8,874 bases of DNA, taken from CAKRJP01 sp963589425. Its GTDB lineage: Bacteria > Bacillota > Clostridia > Lachnospirales > Lachnospiraceae. Within the stretch, counting starts at the first letter, position 1, and every line of letters starts with the position of its first letter. Location of the stretch: assembly GCA_963589425.1 (NCBI GenBank), contig CAVAKZ010000061.1, positions 1 through 8,874 on the forward strand, in the 5' to 3' direction. This document shows positions 6,323 through 8,874 of this stretch, piece after piece. The notes beneath the pieces are model-generated. The model made no database searches, was not told where the DNA came from, and worked only from the letters and a program-made list of their open reading frames with translations. A program made the position numbers and the translations under genes.

Positions 6323-6370
6323 GAATTGGAAGGAAAATCAAGGGAAAACCCTATAAAAAAATGCAGATGT

Positions 6371-6385
6371 GGGTTATAATTACCC
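6371..6385 (+). promoter_or_regulatory. -10 box with overlapping dyad before the kinase-like gene
   Basis: A perfect TATAAT (6375-6380) lies inside GGGTTATAATTACCC, an interrupted palindrome with GGGT and ACCC ends. No good -35 box is found 17 bases upstream (TATAAA at 6352-6357), so the promoter may need an activator, or the dyad may bind a repressor. Confidence 0.4.
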
Positions 6386-6425
6386 TATCAAAAACATGTG
6401 TAGGACCACGGGGAGGATGAGAATT

Positions 6426-7025
6426 ATGAGAAAGCAATGTATCGTTACCATCGCACGTGAATACGGAAGTGGAGGCCATGTGGTAGGTCAAAAGATTGCA
6501 GAGCAATTGGGAATTAAGTATTACGATAGAAATCTTTTAGAAGAGATCTCTAATGAATTAGGCCTTTTGGACAGGGAATATGCATTTTTTGATGAGAATT
6601 CCAGTGGACACATTTATAAAGGCAATGTTTCAGACAGCAAGGAAATTATGGATGATCAGGTGGCAAAATACCAGTTTGATTATATGAGAAAACTGGCAGC
6701 AGAGGGAGAATCCTTTGTAATTGTGGGTCGTTGTGCCGAGTGGATTCTTAGAGATTTTATAGGAAAAACATCTGTCTTTATTACAGGAGAGGACCGGGCA
6801 AAACGGAAAAGGATTATGAATGAATATGGCTATACTGAGCAGGAAGCAAAGGCTGCCATTCGCCAGGCCGATAAAAATAGAAGCGCTTATCACGATCGAT
6901 ACAGTGAGGTGAAATGGGGAGATGCCAGAGGATATGATCTGTGTATAAACAGTAGCTTTATTGGGTTAGAGGCTTGCGCGGATTTGGTAATCCAATATAT
7001 AAAAGCGAAAGAAGCGGAAGAATAA
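6426..7025 (+). CDS. Cytidylate kinase-like family protein
   Basis: The 199-residue protein matches the cytidylate-kinase-like family common in clostridia. It opens with VTIAREYGSGGHVVGQKIAE (7-26): a glycine-rich loop as in nucleoside monophosphate kinases, but with His-Val where the Walker A Lys-Ser/Thr would be, as is typical of this family. Other family marks are VIVGRCAEWIL (98-108), the lid-like region with RIMNEYGYTEQEA (129-141), DKNRSAYHDRY (149-159) and WGDARGYDLCINSS (164-177). True CMP kinase activity is unproven, and the substrate may differ. The ATG at 6426 is preferred because GGGGAGG (6410-6416) lies 9 bases before it; upstream in-frame ATGs at 6369 and 6417 are too early or overlap the binding site. 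It is a single gene followed by a terminator. Confidence 0.85.
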   Translation: MRKQCIVTIAREYGSGGHVVGQKIAEQLGIKYYDRNLLEEISNELGLLDREYAFFDENSSGHIYKGNVSDSKEIMDDQVAKYQFDYMRKLAAEGESFVIVGRCAEWILRDFIGKTSVFITGEDRAKRKRIMNEYGYTEQEAKAAIRQADKNRSAYHDRYSEVKWGDARGYDLCINSSFIGLEACADLVIQYIKAKEAEE

Positions 7026-7035
7026 TTAAGCTTTT

Positions 7036-7067
7036 AGGAGTATACGGATAGGGTATGCTCCTTTTTT
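7036..7067 (+). terminator. Rho-independent terminator of the kinase-like gene
   Basis: AGGAGTATAC (7036-7045) and GTATGCTCCT (7053-7062) form a 10-pair stem with one T-G wobble and a 7-base loop, followed by six T (7062-7067). Confidence 0.9.
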
Positions 7068-7104
7068 ATTGCACAAACCTGGCCGGACACTAAAAAAATA
7101 AGTG

Positions 7105-7133
7105 TTGACAAAAGAAAGAAGCAGGTATAGTAT
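7105..7133 (+). promoter_or_regulatory. Promoter of the cysK operon
   Basis: A perfect TTGACA (7105-7110) lies 17 bases before TAGTAT (7128-7133). An inverted repeat ACACT (7087-7091) with AGTGT (7101-7105) touches the -35 box, and TACT (7155-7158) with AGTA (7164-7167) lies in the leader. Either could be an operator for the Rrf2 protein encoded downstream, but neither matches a consensus I can confirm. Confidence 0.7.
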
Positions 7134-7189
7134 AAAGACATCACATAGAAAACATACTAAACAAGTAGGAGAACTAGGAGGTAGTTGGG

Positions 7190-8125
7190 ATGGCTAATAT
7201 TTATACAGGAACCCTTGGACTTATTGGAAAGACTCCATTGGTGGAGGTTGCTAACTTAGAGAAGGAATTGGGATTAGAGGCAAGGCTTTTAGTAAAGCTT
7301 GAGTATTTTAATCCGGCAGGAAGTGTTAAAGATCGTATTGCAAAAGCTATGATCGAAGATGCAGAGGAGAAGGGGCTTTTGAAAGAGGGAGCAACCATCA
7401 TCGAGCCAACTTCAGGAAATACAGGAATTGGTCTTGCAGCAATCGCAGCTTCTAAGGGGTACCGTATTATTCTTACTATGCCAGAGACCATGAGTGTAGA
7501 GAGGAGAAACATTTTAAAAGCTTATGGTGCAGAAATTGTATTAACAGAGGGCGCTAAGGGAATGAAGGGCGCTATTGCAAAGGCAGAAGAGTTGTCAAAG
7601 GAAATTGAAGGAAGCTTTATTCCGGGACAGTTCGTTAACCCAGCTAACCCGGCAGTTCACAAGGCAACTACAGGACCGGAGATCTGGGAGGATACAGATG
7701 GAGGGGTTGATGTATTTGTAGCCGGAGTTGGTACCGGCGGAACATTGACAGGTGTTGGTGAGTACTTAAAGTCTAAGAAAGAGGATGTAAAGATTGTGGC
7801 AGTAGAGCCTGCAACATCACCGGTATTATCTACAGGAAAAGGCGGAGCCCACAAGATTCAGGGAATCGGAGCCGGATTTGTACCGGATGTATTGAACACG
7901 CAGATTTACGATGAGATCCTTCCAATTGAAAATGAAGATGCATTTGAATATTCAAAACTTTTAGCTAAGAAAGAAGGAATTTTAGTAGGTATTTCTTCAG
8001 GAGCAGCCTTTAAGGCAGCCGTTGAATTAGCTAAGAGACCTGAAAATAAAGGAAAGACCATCGTAGCATTGCTTCCGGACAATGGAGACAGATATTATTC
8101 AACACCACTATTCCAGGAAGCATAA
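7190..8125 (+). CDS. cysK: Cysteine synthase A (O-acetylserine sulfhydrylase)
   Basis: The 311-residue pyridoxal-phosphate enzyme of fold type II makes cysteine from O-acetylserine and sulfide in the cytoplasm. Visible marks are the cofactor lysine Lys47 in NPAGSVKDR (41-49), the substrate loop TSGNTG (74-79), the phosphate-binding loop GTGGT (181-185), HKIQGIGAGF (221-230), and the serine of GISSGAA (267-273) that contacts the cofactor ring. Length and all key residues are normal, so it should be active. AGGAGGT (7176-7182) supports the ATG at 7190. It is the first gene of an operon with the Rrf2-type regulator 15 bases downstream. No serine acetyltransferase gene lies in the window. Confidence 0.96.
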   Translation: MANIYTGTLGLIGKTPLVEVANLEKELGLEARLLVKLEYFNPAGSVKDRIAKAMIEDAEEKGLLKEGATIIEPTSGNTGIGLAAIAASKGYRIILTMPETMSVERRNILKAYGAEIVLTEGAKGMKGAIAKAEELSKEIEGSFIPGQFVNPANPAVHKATTGPEIWEDTDGGVDVFVAGVGTGGTLTGVGEYLKSKKEDVKIVAVEPATSPVLSTGKGGAHKIQGIGAGFVPDVLNTQIYDEILPIENEDAFEYSKLLAKKEGILVGISSGAAFKAAVELAKRPENKGKTIVALLPDNGDRYYSTPLFQEA

Positions 8126-8140
8126 TAGGAGGAAGAAAAG

Positions 8141-8587
8141 TTGCGTTTGTCGAAAAAAAGCAGGTATGGACTTCGTGCGCTGGTGGACTTGTCTGTACGA
8201 TCTAAAAATGGCCAGGTGTCTTTAAATAGCATTGCTGAGCGCAACGGAATTTCATTACAATATTTGGAACAAGTATTTGCGGCTTTAAAAAGGGCTGGGC
8301 TGGTAAAGAGTATTAAGGGGCCTCAAGGCGGTTACCTTTTGGAGAGACCGGCTAATCAGATTAGCGTACTGGACATAGTAAAGGCTTTGGAAGGCTCCTA
8401 TGAATTGGAAGATGAAGAACAGTCTGAGACCATTGAATGCAAGGAGATTCCATTAACCATTCAGGAGTTGATCATTGATCCTGTAAATCAGAAGATTCAT
8501 GAACTCCTTACAGGAATTTCTTTGGAAGATTTGGAGGATGATTATCTTTACAAGGCTGAGAGCAGTGCTGATATGTACTTTATATAA
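8141..8587 (+). CDS. cymR: Rrf2-family regulator, CymR-like (cysteine metabolism repressor)
   Basis: The 148-residue protein has the Rrf2 winged helix-turn-helix: MRLSKKSRYGLRALVDLS (1-18), the recognition region ISLQYLEQVFAALKRAGL (37-54) and the wing GPQGGYLL (60-67). It carries only one cysteine, Cys100, so it lacks the three-cysteine iron-sulfur site of IscR and NsrR. Its end, SADMYFI, resembles the MFYI end of B. subtilis CymR as I recall it. CymR represses cysteine genes as a complex with CysK, encoded here just upstream. The start is TTG at 8141, with AGGAGGA (8127-8133) 7 bases before it; no ATG at this position fits. The gene likely shares the cysK promoter and ends before the terminator at 8660. 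The cymR name is inferred, not certain. Confidence 0.85.
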   Translation: MRLSKKSRYGLRALVDLSVRSKNGQVSLNSIAERNGISLQYLEQVFAALKRAGLVKSIKGPQGGYLLERPANQISVLDIVKALEGSYELEDEEQSETIECKEIPLTIQELIIDPVNQKIHELLTGISLEDLEDDYLYKAESSADMYFI

Positions 8588-8630
8588 GACTGTTAATAAC
8601 AAAGAGCCTAGGCTTATATAAGCTTGTTAT
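8581..8630. repeat. Direct and inverted repeats after the cymR-like gene
   Basis: TATATAAGACTGTTA (8581-8595) recurs as TATATAAGCTTGTTA (8615-8629) with two differences, 34 bases apart; the first copy contains the end of the coding region. Around the second copy lie the perfect inverted repeat ATAACAA (8596-8602) with TTGTTAT (8624-8630) and the palindromes AGCCTAGGCT (8605-8614) and GCTTATATAAGC (8612-8623). Function unknown; a protein site or a transcript-end fold is possible. Confidence 0.5.
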
Positions 8631-8659
8631 GGAACTGTGCAATATAATAATTAGGAAAT

Positions 8660-8688
8660 GGCTGTCGCACTAAGCGGCAGTCTTTTTT
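8660..8688 (+). terminator. Rho-independent terminator of the cysK-cymR operon
   Basis: GGCTGTCGC (8660-8668) pairs with GCGGCAGTC (8674-8682) in nine pairs including two G-T wobbles, around the loop ACTAA, followed by six T (8683-8688). The wobbles become A-C mismatches on the other strand, so it acts on plus-strand RNA. Confidence 0.9.
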
Positions 8689-8702
8689 AATTTTTCATTT
8701 TA

Positions 8703-8741
8703 TTGACTGACTTGTATACGGTACGATACAATTATCGTATA
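8703..8741 (+). promoter_or_regulatory. Promoter with overlapping operator-like inverted repeats
   Basis: TTGACT (8703-8708) lies 18 bases before TACAAT (8727-8732). The perfect inverted repeat TACGATA (8722-8728), CAAT, TATCGTA (8733-8739) straddles the -10 box. A second pairing, TATACG (8715-8720) with CGTATA (8736-8741), uses the same right-hand half. This is the arrangement of a repressor site. The repressor is not known and may be encoded to the right of the window. Confidence 0.6.
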
Positions 8742-8792
8742 AAATAATAGGAAAAAGCTTGGAAACTAATACCATAAAGGAGAGACTAGCAT

Positions 8793-8874
8793 ATGTGTAA
8801 AAATGCAATGCTTAACCAGCAGAAACAGGAAAATAATATACAGCTACAGCAGAATGCACCAATACAAAACCAAC
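8793..8874 (+). CDS. Start of a Gln/Asn-rich protein, cut by the window edge
   Basis: An open frame begins at ATG 8793 after AAAGGAG (8776-8782) and runs to the end without a stop (27 codons seen). The peptide starts MCKNAMLNQQKQENNIQLQQ and is strikingly rich in Gln and Asn. No signal peptide or family is recognisable from so little. The promoter with an inverted repeat just upstream (8703-8741) supports a real, regulated gene. It could equally be a short leader to a larger operon; the rest lies outside the window. Confidence 0.55.
   Translation, partial: MCKNAMLNQQKQENNIQLQQNAPIQNQ

Noticed and set aside
6261..6341. N-terminal extension of the DtxR-family protein
   Set aside because: It is hydrophobic and basic, unlike the family, overlaps the predicted promoter, and a good start with a binding site exists at 6260.

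Overview
The window looks like a chromosomal segment from an anaerobic, moderately low-GC Firmicute, most likely a clostridium of the Lachnospiraceae type. The basis is strong AGGAGG ribosome binding sites, the clostridial mix of ATG and TTG starts, consensus sigma-A promoters, and the gene families present (energy-coupling factor S component, CsoR/CopA with a C-terminal CopZ-like domain, a short DtxR-type regulator, cytidylate-kinase-like protein, CysK plus Rrf2). No insertion sequence, phage gene, CRISPR array, rRNA or tRNA was seen. The species assignment is inference from gene style, not proof.

Layout, left to right: (1) 68-733, minus strand, a membrane S component of an ECF vitamin transporter with a TTGAGA/TATAAT promoter; (2) 1006-2490, plus strand, a divergently transcribed Lon-like AAA+ ATPase that lacks the Lon protease domain and has Asn in place of the Walker B Asp; (3) 2491-2919, a long gap that holds a probable minus-strand small RNA (perfect TTGACA promoter, about 215 nt, ending in a 17-pair hairpin) and, beside csoR, two CsoR-type copper operators on the csoR promoter; (4) 2929-5851, the csoR-copA copper operon, where copA carries an internal ribosome binding site and ATG just before its last, CopZ-like domain; (5) a perfect 13-bp inverted-repeat terminator shared with the convergent DtxR/MntR-family gene (5877-6260, minus); (6) 6426-7025, a cytidylate-kinase-like protein with its own terminator; (7) 7190-8587, the cysK-cymR-like operon with promoter and terminator; (8) 8588-8792, a short gap with repeats, a terminator and a promoter overlapped by an inverted repeat, leading into a Gln/Asn-rich coding region (8793 onward) cut off by the window edge.

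Two regulatory circuits can be read. Copper: CsoR releases its two operators on binding Cu(I), and CopA pumps Cu(I) out; a separately translated CopZ-like piece could deliver copper to CopA. Cysteine: CysK makes cysteine from O-acetylserine and sulfide, and the adjacent Rrf2 protein ends in Met-Tyr-Phe-Ile, much like CymR, a repressor known to work in complex with CysK. A metal-responsive DtxR-type regulator lies next to the copper operon but is transcribed separately.

The items most worth following up are the internal start in copA, the antisense-oriented small RNA at 2519-2732, the Lon-like ATPase with the altered Walker B motif, and the CymR-like tail.
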